Assembly (NCBI GenBank): GCA_016784355.1
Contig: JADHUV010000014.1
Location: 1-60,011 of the forward strand
DNA: 60,011 nt
Direction of reading: 5' to 3'
DNA from: Nitrospira sp.
GTDB taxonomy: Bacteria > Nitrospirota > Thermodesulfovibrionia > UBA6902
Below the pieces are notes generated by a model. It was not told the DNA's origin, made no database searches, and saw nothing but the letters and a program-made list of their open reading frames with translations. The translations under genes and the position numbers were made by a program. Shown one piece after another: positions 1-5,347 of the stretch; the stretch's first letter is position 1; each line of letters starts with the position of its first letter.

Positions 1-11
1 TTCATAAAATT

Positions 12-138
12 GCATAACAAGGCATCGGAGTGAATGTGGACCGCGCTGGGCTTTTTGATATTTGATCAGCTATCAGCGTTTAAAGAGGATTATCGTTTTG
101 TGGGCTTGTTGTCCGCATCACTCAATTCTGCGTTATGT
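12..138 (+). repeat. Integron attC-like site 1
   Basis: The ends carry CATAAC (13-18) and GTTATGT (132-138), matching the inverse core sites R'' and R' (GTTRRRY). Just inside them GAGTGAATGTGGAC pairs imperfectly with GTCCGCATCACTC, as L'' and L' do in attC sites. A near copy lies at 795-913, so the pair brackets the hicAB cassette. This is inferred from symmetry and position; a folding search with an attC covariance model would settle it. Confidence 0.7.
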
Positions 139-173
139 ATAAGACAATTCATGCGAAGCGTCTATCTTGAGAC

Positions 174-204
174 TTGACAATGATATCAATAGTGATACTA
201 TAAT
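174..204 (+). promoter_or_regulatory. hicAB promoter with overlapping palindromic operator
   Basis: TTGACA at 174-179 and TATAAT at 199-204 are separated by 19 bases, slightly long for a sigma-70 promoter. Two palindromes lie in and beside the spacer: TGATATCA (181-188) and ATAGT-GAT-ACTAT (189-201), the second overlapping the -10 box. They are plausible HicB operators. The expected transcription start is within a base or two of the hicA ATG at 210, so the hicA mRNA may be leaderless. Confidence 0.6.
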
Positions 205-209
205 AGAGC

Positions 210-470
210 ATGGGCAAGATAGAAGATAGTTTATCAAAAAGGCATCTGGCTCCGCAGAACATACAATTTAAGGATTTATGCTCTGTATGCGACCATTATT
301 TTGGTGAAGCAAGACAACAGGGCGGCAGTCATCGCATCTATAAAACACCATGGCCTGGAGACCCCAGAGTTAATATTCAGAATGATAAAGGTAAGGCTAA
401 AGCGTATCAAGTGAAACAAGTGCTTTTAGCCATTGAAAAAATGGAGGTAAATTATGGCACTGAAAAATGA
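210..470 (+). CDS. hicA: HicA-family mRNA interferase toxin
   Basis: An 86-residue protein resembling HicA toxins, which are small double-stranded-RNA-binding-fold ribonucleases that cleave mRNA. The signature GGSHRIYK, with the expected catalytic His at about residue 41, is followed by an xVNIQNDKGKAKAYQVKQ-type strand and helix, as in the family. It overlaps hicB by 17 bases, typical of translational coupling. No Shine-Dalgarno sequence precedes the ATG, and the promoter -10 box ends six bases upstream, so it may be read from a leaderless mRNA. It lies between two attC-like sites and is therefore probably a mobile integron cassette. The N-terminus (about 20 residues before the HicA core) is longer than in minimal HicA proteins. 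Confidence 0.82.
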   Translation: MGKIEDSLSKRHLAPQNIQFKDLCSVCDHYFGEARQQGGSHRIYKTPWPGDPRVNIQNDKGKAKAYQVKQVLLAIEKMEVNYGTEK

Positions 471-783
471 TCACTATACATATCGAGTTACTTGGTCTGA
501 AGAAGATAAGGAATATGTAGGATTAAGTGCGGAGTTCCCAAGTTTAAGCTGGTTATCTAAAACTCCTGAAGGAGCATTGAAAGGGATTCGCAAAGTGGTT
601 GCAGATGTAGTGAGTGATATGAAAAAAAGCGGAGAGTCTATTCCTGAGCCTATAGCGAATAGAAACTATAGCGGCAAATTTATGGTACGAGTCCTGCCTG
701 AGTCGCATAGAAAACTTGTTATTCAAGCAGCTGAAGCCGGAGTTAGCTTGAACCGTCTTGCTAGTACAAAATTAAACTCATGA
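454..783 (+). CDS. hicB: HicB-family antitoxin with C-terminal DNA-binding segment
   Basis: A 109-residue partner of the upstream toxin. The N-terminal half (YTYRVTWSEEDKEYVGLSAEFP) has the partly degraded RNase H-like HicB fold. The C-terminal part (GKFMVRVLPESHRKLVIQAAEAGVSLNRL, given here as the region from about residue 70) resembles a ribbon-helix-helix DNA-binding segment of the Arc/MetJ type. It presumably binds and blocks HicA and represses the promoter at the palindromes near 181-201. A good ribosome site (GGAGG at 442-446) sits before the ATG, inside hicA. The gene ends 12 bases before the next attC-like site, the compact arrangement expected for a cassette. Confidence 0.82.
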   Translation: MALKNDHYTYRVTWSEEDKEYVGLSAEFPSLSWLSKTPEGALKGIRKVVADVVSDMKKSGESIPEPIANRNYSGKFMVRVLPESHRKLVIQAAEAGVSLNRLASTKLNS

Positions 784-794
784 TGAGGACAGGC

Positions 795-913
795 ACATAA
801 CAAGACATGAGTGAATGAGGACCGCGCTGGGCTTTTTGATATTTGATCGGCTATCGGCGTTTTAGGGTGATTGATCGTTTTATGGGGTTGTTGTCCGCAT
901 CACTCAATTTTGC
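795..913 (+). repeat. Integron attC-like site 2, interrupted at its core site
   Basis: This is a direct repeat of site 1 with about 80 percent identity: CATAAC at 796-801, GAGTGAATGAGGAC, then GTCCGCATCACTC. It matches site 1 as far as TTTTGC (to 913). There the expected GTTRRRY core is replaced by TACTTCCC, the end of an IS remnant. The displaced core is probably GTTAAAT at 2173-2179. Confidence 0.68.
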
Positions 914-989
914 TACTTCCCATGCTGTCAAGTAAAAAATAAGTTCGCTCCAAAAAGTATCATTTAAATAGTATCAAAACCCTTATAAA

Positions 990-1290
990 TCAGGCTATGC
1001 CTTGCCAGTATCGAGACGAAGGAATCCTGTTGATTCAGGAGCAAGGCTTCAATACCGGAACGGAAATCCCGTTTCTTAAGTCTTCCGATCTACGCTTACT
1101 TGCGTTGCAATATAACCAATATTCTGATTCGATCCGTGAAGACCGGGACGGCCTGGTAATCCGTTAGGCGAAGCGTATCGTAAGATACCTTCTAACAAAG
1201 TTCAACACCAGACCCCGCCGGGAGGCCGCTGGGATCAGCAGCGGTCTCTGCTTCACGCCTTTATTCCTTATCATCTCAATTAATAACAAT
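990..1290 (-). ncRNA. Candidate IS guide RNA (seekRNA/bridge RNA) region, copy 1
   Basis: This non-coding end of the IS remnant is conserved with 3296-3605 in blocks. The strongest blocks are 1082-1105 and 1121-1174, which match 3388-3411 and 3428-3481, and they are separated by divergent segments. IS110/IS1111 elements are known to encode a guide RNA in the longer non-coding end, with a fixed scaffold and variable loops that read target and donor. Block conservation with variable interiors, on the transposase strand, is what that model predicts. RNA identity is inferred. Confidence 0.45.
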
Positions 1291-1306
1291 CTATATTTTC
1301 AAAGAG

Positions 1307-2101
1307 CTATGCTGCTTTTTCGGCAACTTTCTTCTTACTCCCGGTTTTATTTTTTATTCCGGCATCAGGATTATATTTCAACTCCAGCTTTTCAAGTTCC
1401 CTGAGTTCATACTTTCTTCTGTTTTTGATCAATGACATCAGAAGTCTCAGCAATACAGAAGAGGCGGCCAACATATTTTTGCGGTAGCTTTTCTTCTTTA
1501 TCTGCCTTCTTAGAAACTTGATCCTGACCTCCGGTGTGAACCTGGAGGCGTTACAGGTCATGAGGTACAGGAGTTTTAAGATATGACGATTACCCATGCC
1601 GCTAATCCTTCTTGTGCCGGAATATTTCCCTGAATCGCAGAGCCTGATATTTGAACCTGCCATTTTTTCGATTTGTTTATAGTGGTCAAATGAATCCAGG
1701 TCCCGACACTCTGCGATAAATCGTGCAGCTGTCAGTTCTGATATTCCGGGGACAGATTCAAGGATTTCAAAGTGTTCAGTTTTCTTTGCAAGTTCTACCA
1801 TTGCGGCCTTAATTGTTTTTTTGCTTTTATTCAGCAATCGCATCTCAGCTATCCAGTTGTCCAAAATTAATCGCAATGTTGCCTCTTCGCCTTCAAAATT
1901 TCTGCCGATGCTGTTACGGGCATGTTCTTTAAGCTTTTGAAGTGTTGCAGCCTTGTGATTACCATTAGACATTCTTCGTATTGGCCATTTATGCTCCTGT
2001 ATATCAAGGTTCTGAAAATGCTCCGGCAGAAAGTATTTATCCAGCAGATATAACGATGTATCGATATCAACACTCGTTATCCGACAATAAAAATAGTCAG
2101 A
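1307..2101 (-). pseudogene. IS110-family transposase, N-terminus missing
   Basis: The readable frame continues upstream of the first ATG (1972) to a stop near 2102, giving about 264 codons of an IS110-family transposase. The C-terminal transposase_20 (helix-hairpin-helix) domain is present (LESVPGISELTAARFIAECR and GSGxRR-like SGTRRISGMGNRHI), as is the preceding coiled linker. The N-terminal DEDD RuvC-like catalytic domain, about 110-130 residues, is absent apart from its end. These recombinases use the RuvC domain and a guide RNA to insert at chosen sites. Loss of the catalytic domain makes this copy inactive. The Lys-rich tail KKKVAEKAA ends at TAG 1307-1309. Confidence 0.75.
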
Positions 2102-2172
2102 TCAGTCAATGACAGCTTGAGTTTTACAAAATCCGTTGAGCGTGAAGATTGAAAAAAGTATTGAATAAGGTC

Positions 2173-2348
2173 GTTAAATGTTTTATATTCTAATTGGCGG
2201 TGACCACGGGTTCAAGTACCGGTTTAGAGATTTTGTTCCGGGGCGTCAGAACACGTTCTTCGAGAACCTTTAATCCTGATTATCAGGAGCGCCAATCTCA
2301 TTGTGGCACCGCCATTTATTATGATGATCAAGAAGATTTATAATGAAC
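2173..2348. other. Cassette-sized gap without a gene, containing a bulged inverted repeat
   Basis: No convincing ORF lies between the IS remnant and attC-like site 3. The segment contains GGCGGTGACCAC (2196-2207) and GTGGCACCGCC (2303-2313). These pair with a single unpaired A, a bulge like that of attC L''/L' arms, but no clear R''/R' core flanks them. It may be a decayed attC site or a structured non-coding cassette. Confidence 0.35.
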
Positions 2349-2437
2349 GGATAACCAGGCAGTGCATTGGAATGCCTACCAGCGGTGATGAGTGAAGACA
2401 CGCTTAATGGTAGGCATCCATGACCTCATCGTTATAA
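2349..2437 (+). repeat. Integron attC-like site 3, intact
   Basis: GGATAAC (2349-2355) and GTTATAA (2431-2437) form the outer core sites. GGAATGCCTACCA and TGGTAGGCATCC form a long inner arm. At 89 bp this is a compact attC of usual length with all four boxes recognisable. It separates the region to its left from the PAS-protein cassette. Confidence 0.68.
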
Positions 2438-2507
2438 AGCAACAATAATATATATAATTATTAAAGATATTTTTATAGCTCATCATAAACGATGATAGAA
2501 TATTGAC

Positions 2508-3094
2508 ATGAAACGCTATTTATCAAAAGTACTCGACAGTATAGACGTAATTGTTTACGTAGCAGACATCGAAACATACGAGGTCTTATATATAAACGAA
2601 TATACAAGAGAACAGTTTGGTAATATTGAAGGAAAAAGCTGTTGGCAATCCATTCAAGTCGGTCAAACTGGTCCATGTAACTTTTGTACGAACGATAAAA
2701 TAGTAACACCCGATGGTAAGCCAGCTGGCGTCTATCATTGGGAATTCCAGAATACTGTCACTGGTAAATGGTTTGACATCCGGGATAGGGCAATTGAGTG
2801 GAAGGATGGTCGAATTGCCCGGCTTGAGGTTGCAACAGATATTACTCAACGCAAGAAGGCCGAAGAGGAAAAAGAAATCCTTATTACTGAACTCAAAAGT
2901 GCGCTCGCTGAAGTCAGGACTTTGAGCCGAATGCTGCCAATTTGCGCTTCATGTCAAAAATACGTGATGATGAGGGCTATTGGAATAAAGTGGCTGATTA
3001 TATAAGTGCACATTCTAACATAGAGTTTTCTCATGGTCTTTGCCCTGATTGTGTTAAAACTATTTATCCAAAACACTATAAAGAAAAAGATTAA
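2508..3094 (+). pseudogene. PAS-domain protein with Cys-rich tail, frameshifted cassette gene
   Basis: The main frame (2508-3005, 165 codons) begins with a PAS sensor domain (LDSIDVIVYVADIETYEVLYIN to TDITQRKKAEEE), including CNFCTND. It then enters a coiled coil and a tail starting RMLPICASCQK. After that point the frame is wrong. Adding one A to the A run at 2956-2960 restores IRDDEGYWN and then FSHGLCPDC, ending at TAA 3092-3094. This Cys-rich tail, with a CxxC pair before and after, commonly follows PAS domains in Desulfobacterota and Nitrospirota sensor proteins. Restored length is about 195 residues. There is no kinase or output domain, so it may be a stand-alone sensor or adaptor. The shift could be a mutation or a homopolymer sequencing error. 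Confidence 0.72.
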
Positions 3095-3099
3095 AGAGT

Positions 3100-3222
3100 G
3101 TATAACAACAGAGTGCAGAGAATGCGGAAGAGCGCTTGGCTTTTTTAAATTCTATCCGGCAAGCGGTATTGTATGATTACCGATCGTCATAGTGGCGATC
3201 ATTCCGCATCGCTGACTCAGGC
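3100..3222 (+). repeat. Integron attC-like site 4, interrupted at its core site
   Basis: GTATAAC (3100-3106) and the inner arm GAGAATGCGGAA / TTCCGCATCGCTGAC are present. The expected GTTRRRY is replaced after 3222 by TACTTCCC, as in site 2. A matching core GTTATGT appears at 3850-3856, directly after the inserted element. It begins six bases after the restored stop codon of the PAS gene. Confidence 0.65.
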
Positions 3223-3295
3223 TACTTCCCGTATGTCAAGCAAAAAATCAAACCTGGAAAAATATTTCTTTGATCTTTGAAAATAAATCGTTATA

Positions 3296-3605
3296 TTTCA
3301 AGCCATGCCTTCCCATGTTTGAGACGCACGTGTCCTGCCGGTTCTGGAATCAGGCTTTATGCCGCACGGAGGTCCCGTTTTTTATTTCTTCCGATCTATG
3401 CTTACTTGCGTAACAATGTTAACGAATATTCTGATTCGATCCGTGAAGACCGGGACGGCCCGGTAATCCGTTAGACGAAGCATACTTGTCTGCCATTTGG
3501 CAGCGGTTAGTGTACCTTCAATAATGCTCAACGCCCTGCCGCCCCGGGAGGCCCCGGGGATCAAGTGGGGCCTCTTTTCTTCACCCTTTTGTTCCCGAAC
3601 GTATC
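3296..3605 (-). ncRNA. Candidate IS guide RNA (seekRNA/bridge RNA) region, copy 2
   Basis: This is the second copy of the conserved non-coding IS end, with blocks 3388-3411 and 3428-3481 nearly identical to copy 1. The intervals between and around the blocks differ in sequence, for example 3412-3427 versus 1106-1120. In IS110/IS1111 systems the variable loops specify target and donor. Persistence of this region after almost complete loss of the transposase gene suggests it matters for mobility. RNA identity is inferred, not shown. Confidence 0.45.
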
Positions 3606-3741
3606 AAATTAATTTTTCTAAACTTTCAAAGAGCAAACTGCTATATATTGCTGGATCAATCCCGATTACCTTCAGCCCAGCAATATCGCGTTTCCTCTCG
3701 TGGTGCTTTTTGTAGCTCACTGTCTTTTGACTTCTCTTCAT
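3604..3741 (-). pseudogene. Transposase start fragment of the deleted IS
   Basis: The frame starts at ATG 3739-3741 behind a strong AGGAGGG ribosome site. It reads a basic N-terminus and then LKVIGIDPA, the first catalytic strand of the IS110 DEDD domain (typical IGIDxAK). After about 31 codons the sequence jumps to IYSSLLFESLEKLI. The DNA there aligns with the bases around the stop codon of the first copy (CTCTTTGAAA in both), which marks an internal deletion of nearly the whole gene. It is not functional as a transposase. Confidence 0.6.
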
Positions 3742-3932
3742 GCCTTCCCTCCTTTTGTGTTTTTTCTGTACAACTCGGTTCAGGGAAGCATATAATTTTC
3801 TATCAAGGGACGGGCTGAAGAATTGTCCCTTTTGCATAGTATAGATATCGTTATGTCCTAAATAAATTGCTTGCATAAACCAGTTACAGATAGCGTAGAA
3901 TATTATTACCTATCTAATTGGGGGATTTGAAC

Positions 3933-4160
3933 ATGATAAAAACTGATGAACTTATTTCTGAGGCTATATCACTGCCTACAGATATCAGAGCATTAATAGT
4001 GAACAAACTATTGGAAAGCCTGAATCCAACAAAAAAAGAAATTGATGAATTATGGGCAGCAGAAGCAGAAAAAAGAGTTGAAGACATTAGGACAGGCAAA
4101 GTTAAACCAATTCCGGGAGAAGAAGTTTTCGAGGAGATACGGGACAAATATAAATTATGA
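3933..4160 (+). CDS. Small addiction-module antitoxin (TIGR02574-like)
   Basis: A 75-residue acidic protein resembling the putative addiction-module component family (TIGR02574), which partners RelE/ParE toxins. It shows the typical ISLPTDIRALIVNKLLESL helix and LWAAEAEKRVEDIRTGKVKPIPGEEVF, with the characteristic AEKR and GEEVF. ATG 3933 is preferred over the TTG at 3918 because GGGGG at 3919-3923 gives a suitable ribosome site. Its stop overlaps the ATG of a toxin remnant (ATGA), as in intact modules. The toxin is cut to 20 codons, so this is now an orphan antitoxin in its cassette. Confidence 0.72.
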   Translation: MIKTDELISEAISLPTDIRALIVNKLLESLNPTKKEIDELWAAEAEKRVEDIRTGKVKPIPGEEVFEEIRDKYKL

Positions 4161-4219
4161 AATATTCTTTTCATCCAGATGCGTGGAAAGAATTTGCTGA
4201 CTTCTGCTCCATCCCCTGA
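4157..4219 (+). pseudogene. Truncated RelE/ParE-type toxin
   Basis: Twenty codons (MKYSFHPDAWKEFADFCSIP) begin at an ATG overlapping the antitoxin stop. They resemble the first strand and helix of RelE/ParE toxins that accompany this antitoxin type. The reading then ends at TGA 4217-4219, and no later frame restores the toxin before the attC-like site at 4324. The remainder seems to have been deleted. Loss of the toxin leaves a cassette with only the harmless partner. Confidence 0.6.
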
Positions 4220-4323
4220 CAGGTTACCCTGACAAGCGCTATGAGTTCTGTTGCCGTTTGCTATCTTATTCGTATCTCCCGAAGGCTCATGCCGAACAAT
4301 AGCTCTTCGACATGCCGAGCGTA

Positions 4324-4450
4324 CACAATCTCATGCAATGAATGCAGACCAGCTGGGACCTTTTTTGCTGACAAAGACTTAAAAAGTGCGAATCAGTTTT
4401 AAGCATGTTTACATGCTTCATGGTCTGCATCACTGATCAGCACGTTAGAT
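4324..4450 (+). repeat. Integron attC-like site 5
   Basis: GTTAGAT (4444-4450) is a clean R' core, and GAATGCAGACCA / TGGTCTGCATCACTG form the inner arm. The upstream core is weak (CACAAT near 4324-4329 rather than AAC). Position between the antitoxin and vapBC cassettes supports the call. A possible stem in the variable region includes AAGCATG/CATGCTT at about 4402-4420. Confidence 0.6.
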
Positions 4451-4462
4451 TCATAAATAAAC

Positions 4463-4507
4463 GTATACTCAACCTCGTTCAGTGTGTATAATAGTAGTTG
4501 AGAATAC
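4463..4507 (+). promoter_or_regulatory. vapBC promoter with flanking inverted repeat operator
   Basis: TATAAT at 4487-4492 lies between GTATACTCAAC (4463-4473) and GTTGAGAATAC (4497-4507), an inverted repeat with one mismatch in 11. VapB-VapC complexes typically bind such paired arms across their own promoter. The operator follows the attC core by only 12 bases, so the cassette carries its own promoter. Confidence 0.62.
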
Positions 4508-4522
4508 ACATTGGAGGAAAAT

Positions 4523-4717
4523 ATGAGAACAAATGTTGTAATTGATGACAAACTTATGGATATTGCCTTAAAAGCATCGGGATTAAAAACAAAAAAAGAT
4601 ACGATTGAAGCTGGACTAAAGCTTTTGATTAAGTTGAATCGACAGGCTGAACTTAAGTCTTTCAGAGGTAAGTTGAAGTGGTCAGGCAACCTTGACGAAA
4701 TGCGGGCCGACAAATGA
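4523..4717 (+). CDS. vapB: VapB-type antitoxin
   Basis: A 64-residue protein of the VapB family (Arc-like ribbon-helix-helix, DUF2191-like): MRTNVVIDDKLMDIALKASG, then KKDTIEAGLKLLIK. The first strand and two helices make the DNA-binding fold. The C-terminal LKSFRGKLKWSGNLDEMRADK segment is the usual toxin-wrapping tail. ATG 4523 is chosen because GGAGG (4513-4517) precedes it. It overlaps vapC by four bases (ATGA). It probably neutralises VapC and represses through the inverted repeat at 4463-4507. Confidence 0.8.
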   Translation: MRTNVVIDDKLMDIALKASGLKTKKDTIEAGLKLLIKLNRQAELKSFRGKLKWSGNLDEMRADK

Positions 4718-5112
4718 TTGTAGTTGATTCATCAGTATGGATTGATTACTTTAACGGAAATATAAATAAACAGACGGATTGGCTTAATAACGCACTAGGG
4801 ACAGAACCTATAATTATCGGGGATATCATTTTAGCGGAAGTGCTTCAGGGATTTCAGAGTGATAAGGACTTTAAAATCGCGAAGAAATTACTGCTTGAGT
4901 TTCAATATATGGACATGGTTGGTCAAGATATTGCATTAAAAAGCGTTGACAACTACCGTGCACTGCGCCAAAGAGGCGTTACTGTGAGGAAAACTATTGA
5001 TGTAATGATTGGTACATTTTGCATTCATCATAAGTTTACCCTTTTACACAACGATAAAGACTTTGAGCCGATAGAGAAGCATTTAAAGCTTAAAACAATA
5101 AAAATAATCTAA
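4714..5112 (+). CDS. vapC: VapC-type PIN-domain RNase toxin
   Basis: A 132-residue PIN-domain ribonuclease toxin. The metal-binding acidic residues expected of the family are present: Asp5 (MIVVDSSVWIDYF), Glu42 (LAEVLQGF), Asp96 (KTIDVMIG) and Asp114/Asp116 (LLHNDKDF). VapC toxins generally cleave tRNA or rRNA when free of VapB. Length and motif spacing are normal, so the toxin looks intact. The gene overlaps vapB by four bases and ends about 16 bases before the inner arm of the next attC-like site. Confidence 0.85.
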   Translation: MIVVDSSVWIDYFNGNINKQTDWLNNALGTEPIIIGDIILAEVLQGFQSDKDFKIAKKLLLEFQYMDMVGQDIALKSVDNYRALRQRGVTVRKTIDVMIGTFCIHHKFTLLHNDKDFEPIEKHLKLKTIKII

Positions 5113-5234
5113 AAAGCGGATGGTCATGAATGCATACCACAGTGAGCTTTTAGAAACTGAGACACTTTACGGGTTGCAAATCTTTTTGATTGCTCGTGTA
5201 TGTTATTCAGTGGTACGCATCAGTCATCCTTGGC
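5113..5234 (+). repeat. Integron attC-like site 6, interrupted, last of the array
   Basis: The inner arm GAATGCATACCAC (5128-5140) pairs with GTGGTACGCATCAGTC (5210-5225). The left core is poorly defined. The right core is replaced after 5234 by TACTTCCC, the same junction as at 914 and 3223. It forms the boundary between the cassette array and the hydrogenase operon. Confidence 0.5.
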
Positions 5235-5287
5235 TACTTCCCGCATGTCAATTAAAAAATCAAACCTAAAAAAAAATATTTCTCATA
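5235..5287. mobile_element. Terminal fragment of the attC-targeting IS
   Basis: About 50 bp match the left end of the element at 3223, including TACTTCCCG, ATGTCAA and AAAAAATCAAACCT, with AAAATATTTCT further on. Similarity stops near 5287. The rest of the element is missing and chromosomal sequence with the hydrogenase gene end follows. This third copy shows that the same attC position was hit repeatedly. Confidence 0.5.
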
Positions 5288-5347
5288 TTTACACAGAAGA
5301 CGCCCTGGAAATATCACTATCTCTATGGATGCCTCCCGGCGGAACTA

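Larger units (their letters stand above)
914..2172 (-). mobile_element. IS110/IS1111-type element remnant inserted in an attC site
   Basis: The segment runs from TACTTCCC, exactly at the core boundary of attC-like site 2, to the GTTAAAT core at 2173. It holds a 5'-truncated IS110-family transposase (minus strand) and about 390 bp of non-coding end downstream of it. A non-coding end downstream of the transposase is typical of the IS1111 subgroup. Known IS1111-attC elements insert at one fixed position in attC sites, which fits here. The 5' (right-hand) portion appears deleted, so the element should be immobile. Confidence 0.68.
3223..3849 (-). mobile_element. Internally deleted, non-autonomous IS110/IS1111-type element
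   Basis: This 627 bp element keeps both ends and lacks the middle. It begins with the same TACTTCCC end as the first remnant and carries the conserved non-coding end (3296-3605). Only the start of a transposase (minus strand, ATG at 3741) remains, fused close to the ancestral stop region. It sits precisely between the C and the GTTATGT core of attC-like site 4. With both ends and the putative guide-RNA region intact, it could be mobilised in trans by a related transposase. Confidence 0.62.

Noticed and set aside
2196..2313. GGCGGTGACCAC / GTGGCACCGCC as a seventh attC site
   Set aside because: The arm and bulge fit, but no R''/R' core boxes flank it, so I list it only as an inverted repeat.
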